DNA from: Membranipora membranacea
Lineage: Eukaryota; Bryozoa; Gymnolaemata; Cheilostomatida; Membraniporidae
DNA: 64,000 nt
Direction: 5' to 3'
Assembly (NCBI GenBank): GCA_914767715.1
Contig: OU612067.1
Span: 29,672,162-29,736,161, forward strand
The position numbers and the translations under genes are program-made. Below the pieces are notes generated by a model. It searched no databases and was not told the origin of the DNA. It saw only the letters and a program-made list of their open reading frames with translations. Position 1 is the first letter of the stretch; the number at the start of each line of letters is the position of its first letter. This document shows positions 1-12,549 of the stretch, in pieces.

Positions 1-940
1 ATAAATTAGCTCACAAACACAATCAACTAAATTTGGCTGTCAAATCAATAAATTGAGTTTGAGAGACTGGATCTGCATTCTCATGTACATTGCTAATATT
101 AATTTATATATTATTGCTGACGCAACCCTGACCCGAAAACTGACATTACAGTTTGCTGCTGCCATAGTGGCGCATTACACTTGGAGATGATCCTCCGATG
201 GCCTTCATCGCGGTCTGCGTCGGAGAAAATCAATATAGTTGAATAATTATTTCATGATTATACATAGAAGTTTTACCAGAGAGTGGAAATTGCCTTGTTT
301 AGCTGCTGGAAATGTGTTTCTGTGTGAGCTCTGGTTTCTGTGGTAACTTTTTATGTTTTGTCTCTGTTGCGGATTATGGGAGCTAGCTGCTCCTGTCATA
401 TCTAAGACAAGTGGGTCGTTTTGTACATCTGCATGATGTTTTACTAATTAAGCAAAGTCATGAAACACAGGATAACGGCCATAATGCTGTCTATGCATGA
501 CAGTTTTTTCTCTTCCATCCTATTTGCTAGGTAGTCAAATGGTTTCAAAAGACAAATAAATACCAACACTACATTGTTTTGTACTGTATCCATAAAAGAA
601 TGGCTGCTGTATTTGGCACTAAAATTAATTTTTTCTGTTTCTGATTTCTTACACAATGGCTTCCACTGCCGAACATTTCTACATCCAGAGTGAAGCTGTT
701 CTTGTCGATAATTTTAGTCAATTTACAGCTTTTTTTATGCGAATGTAGTCATTGGAATTCTTTTCGTACTCAATATTTGCTTGTGATCAAAATACAGTTG
801 AGAGGCTCAATTTTGACTGTAAAAACTGTAAAACTGGCCAGGACTTAGCAAGCATTTTACATTTAATCATTCAAACTCTTGTGGGTTGGAGCCTTCTTTG
901 TGCACACCTGAGTGAACTTGTTCTTATGATCCTGACTGTA
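1..940. other. No recognisable gene
   Basis: AT-rich DNA. Short open frames occur on both strands but none shows a domain, a splice-supported exon or a repeat relationship that I can recognise. Confidence 0.4.
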
Positions 941-946
941 CACACC

Positions 947-1168
947 TCAGAGGCAGATATCTGGCATGGCTAGAAATCCATCATCAACATCGAAACTAGT
1001 AATGTCATGAGCTTCATAAGCTAAAATAGTGATCAGTTTTGACGAAGCATGTTTGAGAATTGGTGAAAGCACTGGCATGATTTTATCATGTACACCCTCT
1101 CGTACCACTTCATAAAATGACGGTGCCACATTCAGCATTCCACTGTCTGAAACCGCTGCAACAGCTTA
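947..1168 (-). pseudogene. Coding-like segment of unknown family
   Basis: A minus-strand open stretch of about 73 codons with balanced amino-acid composition, including the segments VAPSFYEVVREGV and FDVDDGFLAMPDIC. An in-frame stop lies just upstream of its first sense codons and TGA ends it. I do not recognise the family. It lies downstream, on the same strand, of other exon-like pieces at 2.1-3.5 kb, so it may be a late exon of the same decayed gene. It could also be a chance frame. Confidence 0.25.
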
Positions 1169-2097
1169 ACAGCACCTGCCAATGTCAGATCAAACATGCC
1201 TACAGCTGCTGGAGTAATGGCACCAAGATCTCAGAGAAGTTTCTTCCAGTGAGGAGCAACAACAGAATCAGTCGACTGATGTTTTTGGTGCAAAAAAACT
1301 CAACATTGGCACTGGTTTTTTCAGATGTGCCGGTTGTTTCTTGTCTGCTGGCCTCACTTCCAACATCCTTTCTCTGCAAAAAGAATTCTCATAAATAAAA
1401 AGTAATCACAATAGCTGTTTGTTATTCTGATATCAGACAAGATGGGTATTTAGGGATTATCTGCCTGTATATAGAACAAATTGCAAGTGATACTATTTCA
1501 GGTTATAACATAATATCAAGCTGCTGTTAAAATTGGATGATAGCCACCAGCCAAAAAGTTAAATAGAGAGTTTTGGCATCAAACATCTAGCCAGTAGCTT
1601 TGAATGAAGTTACATCAGCTGAGCGTTTCCACTTCTCTTGTACCTGCATTGCATGTGTGAAAATATTCAGTCCACAAATAGTTATTATGAACAGGAGATT
1701 TACATAGCTGGTTAGGTGAGATATATACAATACTATTACGGATTACACAAAAGATAAATGAATACATACACTACATAACCTGTCGAAGTATTGTTTTGTG
1801 AAAGTATAGCTTCTGTATTTGGCATTAAAATTACAATCGATAGCGTAAAACAGACATTGCATAGCATGGTACCATCCAATGAACAAGATATAATATATTT
1901 CCTCTAAATTTAATTGATTGTTTGGTTCCAAATTGAATACAGCTGTTTGACAGCTTCAATAACTCTTAAAATCTTTGGCTGCTTGTCTAGTTCCACCAGT
2001 GCTATGGAAACACCGTCAGATCTCCCTGCAGATCGTTTAACAGAAGGTTCATAGGAATTATAGCAGAGCTTGGGGACGAGAGTTTTGTTGGTTGGGG

Positions 2098-2405
2098 TTA
2101 TACGCTACTCTCTTCTTCTGTGACTGAGCTTTTGCCAGAGGTACACTCTGTACTCGTGCAGTAGTCCTTATCTCCTTTCTCCCTGCAGGCTTTTTTTACA
2201 ATGAGGCCTCCTTCCTCATCAGAGACAAGTTCTGACATGTCGGCAGGCTTAGCCGCTGATATTAAATCCTGATGCAGCCCTTTCGCAAAGCTGATCCTCT
2301 GGCGGGTGACATACAGGCTTTGATGTCTGGCTGCTGTGCTTTGCATGAATCATGACGTTAATAACTCCGTCTGGGACTTGAATGTACCTGGCACGCATAG
2401 CCTGG
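2098..2405 (-). pseudogene. Exon-like segment, unknown family
   Basis: Minus strand. A possible acceptor (TATATTCCAG-like) near 2405 is followed by about 100 codons readable in two overlapping frames. The first part reads AMRARYIQVPDGVINVMIHAK. The second continues at 2346-2098 with an acidic run SELVSDEEGG and a Ser/Glu-rich end. The frame change suggests a one-base indel, as expected for a decayed gene. Function unknown. Orientation matches the neighbouring exon-like pieces. Confidence 0.3.
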
Positions 2406-2669
2406 AATATAATGTTTTTAGATTAGGCATTGTGAGACGAAGAATGAATTTCTGCTAAATTGAATTGGTCGTTCGGTTCAATGCTCTATGTTTCCTCCGC
2501 TTTCTGTTGTGGTGTGAGCATACATGGGTATATCTCTTTTAGAATAGATATCAATGGTACCTGACCAAGCTGAGTAACATGGACACGCTAGTCTTTTACC
2601 ACTACTGTTGACTGGAGGTATTGATTGCTGTAACATTTTGAGGTGAATTTCATTCAGATCCATTAAGCA

Positions 2670-2920
2670 TCAAAATGCTACCAGAAAATCCATATCAATT
2701 AATCCATTTTCAGTAATGTCAGCCAGCTCCATAAATCCCATCAAGTTGTCGCTGCCCAGCTTGAAATTTACCTCATGCTTGCCATTACTATATATGGGAC
2801 TGCCAATTGCAGTTTTTCCCTTTGACTTTCCAGGTTCACACTGATCATCTATGATACCTAGTTTGACAGCATGTACTTTGTACTTAGCTTTTTCAAAAAC
2901 AGAATCTTTCCCTACTAACA
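2670..2920 (-). pseudogene. Exon-like segment, possible transposase piece
   Basis: Minus strand. Directly after a possible acceptor (TTTTTTGTTAG near 2921) comes an 80-codon open stretch starting VGKDSVFEKAKYKVHAV. Its end contains LMGFMELADITENGL. That segment is loosely reminiscent of the 'GxVDLGDI' stretch found in transposase-like proteins of invertebrate genomes. The resemblance is from memory and weak. It ends at TGA. Confidence 0.3.
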
Positions 2921-3121
2921 AAAAATATCAGATTGAAGATCAGTCTGATCGCTTCAACACCGTGCTCGCCTTTTAAATAAGATTTGCACAGGCTGTGATG
3001 TCAGCAATGTCTTTGAGCTGATGCCCAGATACCACTCTACAAGTGAGTAGCTCAAGTTAAACTTGTATTGAAAAACAAACAAGTAATGCATGCTAATTAG
3101 GCCACTCGGTATGTCATTTAC

Positions 3122-3193
3122 CTTTAACAAAACAGTTTTGTCATAAAGAACTTCATACCCTGTCTCCGTGCCCTTCAGTTGGTGAGAGAGTTC
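3122..3193 (-). pseudogene. Splice-bounded 24-codon exon
   Basis: A clean minus-strand exon candidate. The acceptor CATTTGTAG is followed by 72 open bases reading ELSHQLKGTETGYEVLYDKT plus VLLK, then the donor GTAAAT. Phase is 0 at both ends. It lies between the Walker A fragment upstream at 3.4 kb and the 2.7-2.9-kb segment downstream, on the same strand. Family not recognised. Confidence 0.4.
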
Positions 3194-3360
3194 CTACAAA
3201 TGAGAGATGACATGTAGAATATTGAACATTTCCCTGGCTCTTGAATGGTGATTTTGGTCTGCATCAACAGTTCTTCAGATTAGGTTTAAACATGGGATAT
3301 GAGGGTTAAGAAATATAACCAATCTAATGAAATCATCAATTTTGATGTCACATGATCCAA

Positions 3361-3531
3361 TATTCAATATGGCAGGTTGTATGACTTCATATTTGCTCGC
3401 AAATATAACATTCGCGCATATTCAGTGGCTACAGCTTTTGCTAGGAGTGTTTTTCCCGTTCCCGATGGTCCGGCCATGGCCATTCTCCCATTTTACCAGC
3501 TCAATCTTCTTGGAGAATTCTTGCAGCTGTA
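3361..3531 (-). pseudogene. P-loop NTPase (AAA-like) Walker A fragment
   Basis: Minus-strand reading gives MAMAGPSGTGKTLLAKAVAT, followed by EYARMLYLRANMKSY and a stop. GPSGTGKT fits Walker A (GxxxxGKT) and the LLAKAVA continuation is typical of AAA+ ATPases. An acceptor-like TCTTTTACAG lies just upstream near 3531, but the reading frame shifts between it and the P-loop. No Walker B or sensor motifs were found nearby, so this is a relic or one exon of a broken gene. Confidence 0.45.
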
Positions 3532-3599
3532 AAAGATACACAGAAAATAACACAGATAACACAGAAAATGTTAATACGTAACAAAATACCACAAATGAG

Positions 3600-4780
3600 T
3601 GTTGTTGATATACGATTAAGGTGGAAACCTGCCAAATCTTGAAATCACCCTGGATAGAATCATAAAATTCGAGTTGGTGTGGTTACCAACAATTTTTTCA
3701 AAAAATATAAAAGCTGATCATTTTATGTAGAGAATACATTATGTGTTATATTATACAATCAGGACTCAACAGTAATTGTAAAACACAGATCAAGGGGAAG
3801 CAGAGAATAAAAAAATTCATTTTGTGAGATGGACACTAACAATTAACATTGTTTTTCAATAGTTTTCAATTTGTTAATTTAATGAGTCATTCAACAAAAT
3901 GTTTGATAATCATGATAAGAAAGCAAAAAATCTTTCTGTAATATGTCTATATCATCTTGTTGTTGTATCCGCGCAAGAATATAAGGCAGTTCCTGGATTT
4001 GGCCACCCGTACACCAGTCTCTCCTCTGTTATACCCCAGAGCTGTGTGCGGTTAGGAGATCCTGACTCTAAATCAATTGTGGTGTATATTAGTTTGTATG
4101 CATGAGTCATCTCTGCCTGTCGCTATTACTCCATGGTCGGATGTAAAACACAAATTATACAAGTATTTTAGGTCAGAAATCTCCATTAACGATGAACGTC
4201 TGTTTTGTCGGTTGTTCTATAACTGCTATATAAGAGCCATTTGTTGCCCAAAGTAGACACTAATAGACTCCTGGGAATGAACACAGATAATCAGATACAG
4301 TGTCACTATATTTAACTACTGAGATAGATCTAGAACTCCTCTGTGCTAATAATATCTCTCCATAATTTGATCACTATGTTATTTCCTTGATGTGTGACAG
4401 AAATACACTCCAGAAATAAATGATTCCATACACTAAGGAACCCAGTTAGGCTCAATATTGTTAGTTGAAAGCTGTTGTGTGAGAGTGAGAAGATACGGAC
4501 ATGTATATCCTTATTGGAAAAATTGATGGGAACGTACATCATGGCACCAGCTATTGTGACAAAAACGGCAAACTGAATATAAGACGTGAATACTGAGTTG
4601 TCTGTCCTTTCTTAGTGTCACAACAACTCCCAGTTTAATTTAATTAGCAGCACCGACATATCAAATGCAAACCAAACAAAATATCAAGATATTGGTAATA
4701 CAAACATCAATCCTAAAGATTTCTCGTTTCAACCCAAATATAAGGCCAATAATGCTCTTTATTTCATACTTTAACAGTTT
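3600..4780. other. No recognisable gene
   Basis: AT-rich intergenic DNA. The open frames at 3899-4105 and 4330-4542 show no motif or splice support. Confidence 0.35.
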
Positions 4781-4785
4781 CTATG

Positions 4786-5022
4786 TTAAGTAGCATATAT
4801 GCAACACTGTTGTAATTCACTGATTCGCTCTGGTATATAGACCGATTGGTCCTCGATAGTGCGCTTTGATCGCCATATAAAATGAAGGTTTCTGTCACAA
4901 TAGAGCTTAGCGATATAATCCCGTAGTTGTGGCATGTGACACATGATCGAATGGTAGGGTGCTCCTAAGATGGCTCTTAGGCTCTTGTTTTTTGGGGCTG
5001 CAATTAATTCTGTGTAGAGCAC
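4786..5022 (-). pseudogene. Paralogous fragment of the 9.7-kb gene family
   Basis: Minus-strand 78-codon frame containing RTIEDQSVYIPERISELQQC. The same peptide block, TIEDQLVYIPERIRDLQHC, is found on the minus strand at 9.7 kb, and the DNA around ATATAGACC(G/A)ATTGGTCCTC matches too. These are two diverged copies of one coding family. Upstream residues include Cys/His pairs (MCHMP, LYCDR) that fit a degenerate zinc-binding segment. Function unknown. Confidence 0.5.
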
Positions 5023-5325
5023 TGAAAAGACTAGAGAGTTGAGGTGGAACCGTAAGGTATCTCTGCAGGTCCGACCCTCCTGGGTCTGACAGGCCTTGAG
5101 ACTTTCCTTATCTGCCTAAATATAGGACGATAACAATGTCACAATAAGGTGAATTTGAACTATGATCATTGTGAGCGGAGCCTGGCACATTGATTATTAA
5201 CTAAGATGGAAATTATGCTTCAATGATCATTCAAACTAGGTTGATGGCAAGCAATTAACTAATGATTTATCATTTTATTCTTATCTATCTCTCTGATAAA
5301 TCATATTCTTCAAAAGCAGAGCAAC

Positions 5326-8300
5326 TCAGTTCATTAAAGTCAATTTGGGCAAATCTTAGGCTAAGAAGTTGTCTTCTCTTATTGTTGAAATTTGGTGGCT
5401 CATTTGCAGTATAGAGTTATCACCCCATCTATCTATCTGTGTAAAACATTTTAGTTTCAAGCATGTGGATAGACTGCTTCACAGAGTAAAGGGATTCAGA
5501 GTAAATTTTTTAACAATAGTCAAGGAAAGAGTTTTTTTATTCCTTGGTCAAGGTACCTGCAAGCTTTTTCGTCAAGGGGAAAGTTATGGGAAGCTTGATG
5601 CCAAAAACTCCTTTCATCTATTTGTCACAATTATAGGGTTCTGGAGAATGAACTGAATTCAAAGTTTTTGATTACAGTAAAAAGTAGAATATGCAGGCTC
5701 TCCCGTAAAAATTTCTCTTTGTACAGCCTTACTCCACAATTAGACATGAAGTATTATGCTTAAATTACACCTAACTATCCTAGCTAAATTGATACAGGTG
5801 GGTATAGCTAGAAAGGCAGTATTGTGGCAGTTTTTACAATAGGATTAACTATTACAATCCTTGAATGATGCTGCCACAATGTACCCTTGGTCTGTGCAAT
5901 CATTGCACCTTAAATTTATCGAAAGGGCCTCATATCAAATGTATCTGCGGTCCATCGTCTACTGGGCTTTGGTTGGCACACAGGTGTGCTCCGACCTGCC
6001 TGCAAACAGAGAGCAACCTGGCGCAGATATTGTGGCCTGGCCACTAAGGCAACAAATTTCGCCGCCTATGCTCCGGGATGTGGCTTGTTACAAGACATCT
6101 GATTTAAATCAACCTTCAATTTAAATCAGTCTTGAGACACAAAGGTAATCCTCAGGTTTTGATATTCTAAAATTACATTGCCTTTAAATCCCTTGGAAAA
6201 GATAAACAAGGCACAACAGTAACATATTCTTTCCCTGTAATGAAACACAGAGACTGCAATACAACTGGTTGTTTACAAATAAGATTTTCTTGAGGGATTA
6301 GAAAATTTACTCTGAGAAAACAATGTATGTAATTGCTCTAACTGATATCTTCATCCAGCAGAGGTCTCAATTGTACTTGGATCGTTTCAATGCACTGCGT
6401 GAAGAATTGCTTCCAATTTTGTTTGGAGGCCATCTCAGATTTGTTGTTTATTGAGGCAGCCCACCTGTTTGGCTAACCGAATCCTCAAAAGTGACAACAT
6501 TATAACTTGTTGCAGTATAGATGCAGTCCCAGGGCAGCCTCTACTTGATTGTGCAATAACTCTCGGAAGAAGGTTTACCCGGTTAACCAAAAGTGAGGTG
6601 ATCGCAACCTTGTATAACTTTTTAGAAGCATGGACCATGTTTTTGTTGAGTAAAGAGAGTGTGGATAATTGAATGTCGACAAGGTGTCATGGTCGATTGC
6701 AAAAATGTAGATATATGAGTAGCCAGCCACTAGAGCCTATTGATTCAACATAATATGATATTTTAGATGCAATAAAATTGGTCTAAAAAAACGGGGCACT
6801 CAATATGGGCTAAATTTTTTGTATCAGAACTGGGGTTTCGGGCTTGGAATGCTGGTTGGAAAATATATTTGGACTGAGCAGGAATTACAAATTATCTAGC
6901 ACTGGGCTTTGGTTGGAACCCAGGTGTGCTCCGACCTGCCTGCAAACAGAAAGCAACCTGGCGCAGATATTGCGGTCTGGCCACTAAGGCAACAAATTTT
7001 GCCGCCTATGCTCCAGGATGTTGCTTGGGACAAGACATCTGATTTAATTCAACCTTCAATTTTAATCTGATGTAATAATGCTATAATACATAAATATCAT
7101 AAGAAGCAACAAGTCTTGAGACACAAAGGTAATCCTCAGGTTTTGATATTCTAAGATTACATTGCCTTTAAATCCCTTGGAAAATATAAACAAGGCACAA
7201 CAGTAACAAATTCTTTCCCTGTAATGAAACACAGAGACTGCAATACACTGATTGTTTACAAATAAGATTTTCTTGAGGGATTAGAAAATTTACTCTGAGA
7301 AAACAATGTCTGTAATTGCTCTAACTGATATCTTCATCCAGCAGAGGTCTCAATTGTACTTGGATCGTTTCAATGCACTGCGTGAAGAATTGCTTCCAAT
7401 TTTGTTTGGAGGCCATCTCAGATTTGTTGTTTATTGAGGCAGCCCACCTGTTTGGCTAACCGAATCCTCAAAAGTAACAACATTATAACTTGTTGCAGTA
7501 TAGATGCAGTCCCAGGGCACGATTTTTAAAAAAATGTACAAATTCAACCGTAACATGAATGCTGTCAATGGTTATTTCAGGACTGCAATTCCTTAATGGT
7601 GATAAATACACCAAGGTCGAACATACAGAAACCAGCTCACTGAAAATGCAGCGGAATATTTCACATAGAATATCATGTGTGTTATTAAGGGTGAGCCCTC
7701 CAGACACACAGTTATCATAATCCTATACGCATCCAGCATAGTTACATTAGTGTTTTTCAATAATAAAAATATTGGGATGACATTCAAGTAAAATTTAAGC
7801 TCAAACATTTGGGTGTAGTTTGAAAATGCTATCATTGAACAGTATCCACTGAAAAAGCCAAATCCAAACCATGTTTCGAATATTAATAATATTAATTATT
7901 TTGAGGTCTATAGTCATTCTGATAGAATTTGATGGGTGACTGATGGATCACCAAGATCTATACTGAAAACATATATCAACCAACAGAAATATTCTTTTGT
8001 TTAAGTTCAGTATAGCATCTCCATTGTCATTTGTAAATTGCTCCACTCCTTTGATAAAAGGCAATTAGAATTTGTTTGAAACTGTACACAATGGCATAGA
8101 AACTACAAATATATAGGCTCTTTGCACTGCCTTGCGCAACATTGCCACTGCACTGATGGATGAAATAAACACCGTAATGAAAAAGTAAATCGCAATTTAA
8201 AATATGTTAAAAAAATATTTCAAACATGCCCTCAAAAACTCATTTAGATAATGTGATGAACTGATGCTCCAAAAAAAACCAGATCTCTGTGAGTTACCAT

Positions 8301-8528
8301 GTCGAAGTTTAGTTCTGCCCAAACAGAAAAACACGAACTTGGAGATTTTTTGTCAGATTTGGAGTTTTTTGCAGAAAAATATAAATGAATAGTTAGCTGA
8401 TTGACTGACGATCCAGGTGACCAAATGTGGTTATTCTGAATCAAAAACTGTAGGAAGGAGATAGCTTTTGGAAAAGTAAGGAGGAGATAACTACAACTGA
8501 GCATTTTTGACTTTAAAAAACTGAGAAG
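5326..8528. repeat. Duplicated block A (partner at 46.5-49.3 kb)
   Basis: This 3.2-kb block matches 46511-49302 in the same orientation over nearly its whole length, for example at CTCAGTTCATTAAAGTCAAT near 5326 and 46511. An internal module starting CTTTGGTTGG near 5967 is repeated again near 6906. Block A reads X-Y-Z-Y'-W, while block B reads X-Y-W-Z-W. The open frames inside are short, differ between copies and look non-coding. Confidence 0.8.
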
Positions 8529-8599
8529 ATTCATCAGATACGGCCTGGCATCTGTTCGTCTTATGTTGCGCAGCCTCACCGATGCATGATTTGTAAAAC

Positions 8600-9975
8600 T
8601 CTATTTTTTACTTAAGCTCCAAGTTCTGGATTTCATGTGGTAGCTCCTCAAATAGGCTTGAATAATGTCATGCAGCGGAACACAGTGCACCACTTCATAC
8701 AGTTCCAGTCCAAGTTCCTCTAGTGAATGCCCCAGCGAGCCTAGGGCTGGTAGTCTTCGCACACTTGGCAGCAAAAATAACATTATTGGATTCAGGGCCT
8801 CAGATGAATCAAAGCTTTATAAGTATAAAAAGTTCTTACAGCATCTTTGGTATAACTTGCCTATAGCCTACTTATGTTGCTGATTGAAAATGCCCGTGAC
8901 CTAAGATCTATCTCTATCTGCTTGAATGACCTTGAATTTGACAATTGAAGGAATGTTACCTTCCATAGTGTAGTCTTCAACATTTTCTTTAGTAGCCATA
9001 CACATTCATCACCTCTCCTTTCTACTCCAATATTGTCCAGTTGTTGCTGTACAGCTTCTTTCTACAAATTTTAAGGGATATTAATAATTAATAATATATG
9101 CTAATCAAGTGAAAAGTATTTTCAGCTAGGCGCAGGGCATCCCAACTTACATGAGTTGACACTACTTACTTTCGTTTTATCTGGGTACTCTCCTCCTTGT
9201 GGGTTTGAAATTTTGTTGATCAGCGTGATTCGTTGTTGTAAGGAATGGTACGGTGGATCTAGAAAGAGCTGACTAGGCTTCGTGAAGCAGTCTGAGTGTC
9301 TGCCACAATCACGGGGTAGTCACCTCCTTCCGCATTGTCAGTCTCAAACTCAAGAGCTGGCAGATCACCTACAAAAACAAGAGTCATACACTGCATTGTT
9401 GATGACATTATGACCCTGTTACATCATTTACTCCGGCGGAAGCTTTACATTATTCAAAGTGTATTTTTATTCAAAATGAAAACATAATTGATAATTGTTG
9501 CAATCCACCCCTTCTCTCCCAAAAAAGTCTCCTTTGTAATTGAACAATCTGGTTTGTCTAAAATCCAGTGTAGTTTGGTCCAAGCCATTATATTAAGGAA
9601 GTGAAAAAATAAACTAAATAATGTATTCTGCGGTGATTTCCCTACCTGTATTAAACCGTAAAACATCTTTATATTCTCGCCCTTGAAAAGACAAGGGGAT
9701 GCCACAATGTTGCAAGTCTCTTATTCTCTCAGGTATATAGACCAATTGGTCCTCAATAGTGATCTTTGATCGTCCTGGATATATTTAACTGGAGTCTATG
9801 AAATGTTGGTTAACAAAGATATGCAATAAATGCAATAAAGCCAAGAAAGACCCAAACAAAGCCCGGAGATAAAGGAAGACCCAAACAAAGCCCGGATATA
9901 CATAGCTTATCGCCAGTACACTGTCTGTATTCATGGAAGGTGTGGCTATCATGACAGAAGTTGCATTCCACAATG
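8600..9975 (-). pseudogene. Decayed multi-exon gene, unknown repetitive family
   Basis: At least four minus-strand exons can be traced. Exon a (about 9970-9646) has a Cys/His-rich part (CNFCHDSHTFHEYRQC) then TIEDQLVYIPERIRDLQHC, and donor CAG|GTAGGG. Exon b (9368-9170) starts in phase with GDLPALEFETDNAEGGDYP, shifts frame once, and continues FTKPSQLFLDPPYHSLQQR to AAA|GTAAGT. Exon c (9061-8960) is exactly 34 codons (KEAVQQQLDNIGVERRGDEC and on) between TTTGTAG and GTAACA. Exon d (about 8810-8600) contains LGLELYEVVHCVPLHDI and shifts frame near its end. I recall a repetitive family in cnidarian and sponge genomes with a similar 'YEVxxCEPLHD' block, but have no name for it. Two frameshifts argue for a pseudogene or a transposon relic. 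Confidence 0.6.
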
Positions 9976-12500
9976 TGTGATCAAAAAATCAAAGAAGCTT
10001 TCCCCAGCGCCAATGGCTATCAGGGATTTGAGGAGGCACCAGACTCTGATCTATCTGATGGACTGCATCAGGATGATGAAGACTCATTACCTTGATCTAC
10101 ATCAAGCAAAAAATCAAAGCAGCCCTTTTCAGGGCCACCAAATCTCACATCAAGTTTATTTGTTCAATACAGTGGAATGAGCTAGAAGTATACTTTTGTC
10201 TGATCAGTGGATTGGATCTTTTTTTTCGTAAATAATGAGTAATATATGTACACTCAAGTTTGAAAATTGATGTGAAATAGAAAAATGATTCATTGCCCAG
10301 TTTTCAAGATCAATACTAGTATTTTCTTGGGGTAAGCCATTAGGAATCTTTATAAAGGCATAATGCTATAGAAAGTAGATTCAGACGAATAACTACTCAT
10401 TTCTCACCACATGTCAACCATCATAACAGTGACTGATAGTCGCCTCTGACTTTGCCATATAGCTTCTGGTGGAGGCATGCCGATCAGTGTTAAGAGCTTA
10501 AACAGGCAAGTGTTCTTTTACATCTCTAAACTTCTTTTCAACCCCTCCAGCTCCATTGCATGACTGTTCAAGTTAGTTTCCACTTTCTGGCAATGCAAAA
10601 CAACACAAACTGAATGATCTAACAATACTTGTGTGCAGAGTCTTCATCTGATGTACTTACAATCAATATAAATAGTCAGCCATTGACAAACTATATACCA
10701 AGCATCAAGTATGATCAAACTATGATAAACTATTGTTGCTATTGTTCCAAAACCAGCAAGAACTGGGATGAAGCAAATAAACGAATTTTAAAATATGACA
10801 CATTCTACCATAGATATGTCAGTTCTGCCTGTGGTTGAATTGGTGGCAGAAAAGAGGAATGTTTTATATAGAGTATACTCACTGAGATGGTTTGAATATC
10901 CAATATCTTCCGTGTATCAGTATCCAGTGATGAGTACGTGCCATATTGTGCACAGAATCCCATACTGTCGTTTCTATAAAACATACCAGGAAAATTGTTT
11001 TCTGACAGTACCTAGAAGTGGATTTTACCTACCCTATAAGGCTTTATAACTGAAATGAAAACTAACTAGAAATCATGTACTGTCAATGGACCCATTTTGA
11101 CAATCACGATCATATTTGGATTGACTGCCAAAATGCAGTAAGGCGAAGAGAATACCTACACAAAATTTTGTTGATCCAAGCATGGCAAATAGCATCAGCT
11201 AAACGGCAAAAAGGTTATATATCAATAGAGCCTTGGTTAGGAGGCTTTCCTGTCATTTATGGAAAGTGGCTGTTTTCCTTTAAACTTATGCCGATGATAT
11301 GTGGTCATATTTGAATAATCATAATTTTTGTCGTTACCCTAACTGTAATCCGCCATATAAATTTGGTAGGGCCACTTTGATTTATAAATCGGTCATGCCC
11401 ACTTTTATTAAGATAATATGTTTCGTTAGGCAACTTGCTCATCTCAATGAGCCACATTCCTCTTATTCAAATTTATTAAGTACTTTCTTCTGAATTTCCG
11501 TAGTACTTTTAGTAAATCCATCCATCCATCGGTTAAAATTCAGACTTTCAACCGCTGACTGGGGTTTGACTAGGGGAGCGGGTTTGTAGAAACTTACAGA
11601 AGTACCGTGTTTTAAATATTGGAGATATAACAACGATTTCAATTTCAAAGTCAGAGTTACTTGAATTTTGGCTCCCAACAATCTCACAGTCTGATTTGCT
11701 AAGGCAGATGACTTCACCACCCATCCTCTCAGGACCTTCATAAACATCCGTCATTGTGTCATGAGATATTTCAATTAAAGAGTAATAATATACAGGTCCC
11801 AATATCATATTTAAGACCCTTCTCAATAAACAATGCATCATAGTGCTGGCGAGTGCGTAAGAAATGCAAACCAATATTTAGTGAACGAAGAAAGACATAT
11901 ATAAATATAACACGAATGTATGGGGTTATGAACATGTACAGGGGTATTATATATACTTTGTCAACAGCGACAAAAAAACATAATGCAATAATCAGGAGCA
12001 GAAAATATTAAAAAAACATTTGGAAGCTATCAGGGAGTAATGATGAGGATATTTTGAGGGGGAGTGAAAAATAGCTTTGGAAGAATGTGTCTGCCAATCG
12101 CAATCATAACAAAATTAAAAAATAATTTCTGTCATCTGCTGTTGTATCACTACAAGCTTGCTTGCTTGCTTGTGATAGATTCTACCCATTCAAGATTTAC
12201 CGTATACACTAACCTTCTACATCATTGTTTGTACAGATTTTTCTTCCATACACAGAGACCCCTCCTGCTCCCCACCGAACAATTCAGTAGTGCTCATAAA
12301 AATTCTAAAAGCTCATCTCGTTATGGGCTGGTTGAAATAGATTTTAGCCTCTCCAGACTCTCCCGCATAACCTTATGAGGTAGTAAAGCTATTCCTATGA
12401 CTAGCTGCACAACAAGCCTCATTTTCTTGTGGGTTCGGTATTTTGTGATCCAACCTAATTACAAAATAGGGAATAGGGATGAACCGAAGTGATTCCAGAT
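9976..12500. other. Mostly unassigned DNA
   Basis: At 9975-10095 (+) one frame reads an acidic stretch (EEAPDSDLSDGLHQDDEDSLP) to a stop, which looks coding-like but is isolated. At 11548-11874 (-) a 108-codon frame has an acidic centre (YEGPERMGGEVICLSKSDC). Neither shows a known domain. The rest is AT-rich with no recognisable signal. Confidence 0.3.
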
Positions 12501-12549
12501 CATCTCCTCAGTCAAAGTGGTATTCTATTAAAGTCAGTTAGCACTGCAC

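Noticed and set aside
7483-8579. Minus-strand frames in duplicated block A (up to 111 codons)
   Set aside because: Counterparts in block B are shifted or interrupted, and no motif or splice support is present.
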